Below, in pieces: positions 63,586 through 64,000 of a stretch of 64,000 nt of DNA. The position numbers were made by a program, and so were the translations under genes. The stretch's first letter is position 1, and each line of letters begins with the position of its first letter. The stretch lies in NCBI GenBank assembly GCA_023443315.1, contig JAEZVA010000071.1:8753-72752 (forward strand), given 5' to 3'. The DNA comes from Bacillota bacterium. Its GTDB lineage: Bacteria; Bacillota; Clostridia; Oscillospirales; Ruminococcaceae. Below the pieces are notes generated by a model. It had not been told where the DNA came from. It saw only the letters and a program-made list of their open reading frames with translations, and did not search any database.

Positions 63586-64000
63586 ATGATTGTTTATATC
63601 GCACTTTTTTCGGCGGCACTGCTAGTAGCGGCAGATCAGCTGATTAAATATCTGGTTCTCGAGAGTCTGACAAAGGTCGCCACATTGCCCCTGATTGAAG
63701 GGGTGCTCCACCTGACCTATGTAGAGAATCGCGGCGCTGCGTTCGGCATATTTCAAGGTCAGCGGTGGATTCTAATCGGGGTGACTGGTGTTGTTTTGCT
63801 TGCCGCAATCGTGTTTTTGCTTAGCGGCAAACTGACCGAACGCCTGATGATCTGGGGCGTTGCGCTGATTATTTCGGGCGGAATCGGCAACCTAATCGAC
63901 CGCATCGCCCGCGGCTTTGTTGTGGATTATGTGGATTTTCGTCTAATCAACTTTTATGTGTTTAATCTGGCGGATGCCTGTGTGTGTATCGGCGTCGGTC
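63586..64000 (+). CDS. lspA: Signal peptidase II, 3' end beyond window
   Basis: The gene starts at ATG 63586 after GGAGGG and runs out of the window after 138 codons. It encodes a membrane aspartic protease that removes the signal peptide of lipid-modified prolipoproteins, after Lgt. Family motifs are visible: ADQLIKYLV, YVENRGAAFGIF, GGIGNLIDRIARGFVVDYVD and FNLADACV, giving both catalytic Asp residues. The ileS-lspA order is common in bacteria. Confidence 0.94.
   Translation, partial: MIVYIALFSAALLVAADQLIKYLVLESLTKVATLPLIEGVLHLTYVENRGAAFGIFQGQRWILIGVTGVVLLAAIVFLLSGKLTERLMIWGVALIISGGIGNLIDRIARGFVVDYVDFRLINFYVFNLADACVCIGVG

Overview
The window looks like chromosome of a Gram-positive anaerobe of the class Clostridia, most likely near the Oscillospiraceae/Ruminococcaceae. 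Signs of this are AdhE behind a Rex-type operator, rubredoxin, the Firmicutes L21-Prp-L27 block with a cleavable L27 extension, Mini-III, SepF/YlmH/DivIVA, YmxH and the YfmF/YfmH M16 pair. Coding DNA is moderately GC-rich and most genes lie on the + strand. I see no IS element, prophage, CRISPR array, rRNA or tRNA. Taxonomy is inferred from gene content only.

Layout. 1-3890: 3' part of a very large cyclic beta-1,2-glucan synthase/GH94 protein. 4103-8976: M16 pair, lgt, folD. 9005-12188: rplU-prp-rpmA, obg and Mini-III, the last with a damaged or non-canonical start. 12366-15540: TIM-barrel isomerase, small conserved protein, nrdR, then a minus-strand DUF421/DUF4363 pair. 15921-18725: Rex-type operator, promoter, adhE, terminator. 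19088-23634: orphan solute-binding lipoprotein, Sel1-repeat protein, ComFB-like protein, small membrane protein. 23731-25669 (minus): BlaI-type repressor and an M56 sensor peptidase whose M23 tail lies in the -1 frame. 25967-28419: Fur-type and DtxR-type regulators, GNAT enzyme, and RluA-type pseudouridine synthase (minus). 28566-31321: pyrE, radC, an M23-like lipoprotein with lost zinc ligands, a small secreted protein. 31480-36536: uvrB and uvrA with LexA-like boxes. 36655-41775: rubredoxin, chemoreceptor (minus), secreted/anchored orphan, SppA, YmxH. 41800-43751: rpsB with a structured leader, and tsf. 43973-49347: two GHL10-family cell-wall proteins, the second fused to an amidase and Big_2 domains. 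49382-58213: miaB-ylbF-mutS-mutL-miaA and an HlyD-like adaptor. 58253-64000: sepF, ylmH, divIVA, ileS and lspA, the last cut by the window end.

Most genes are housekeeping. The least expected observations are: a 76-nt palindromic element present twice (upstream of lgt and of obg); a pair of nearly identical SOS-like promoters before pyrE and uvrB; mutL apparently starting at ATC; a one-base disruption at the start of Mini-III; an M56-M23 fusion split by a -1 shift; a 17-bp-arm palindrome over a promoter -10 at 30119-30156; and tandem GHL10 proteins of which the second has lost the conserved acidic residues. I did not find a clearly new multi-gene defence or biosynthetic system.
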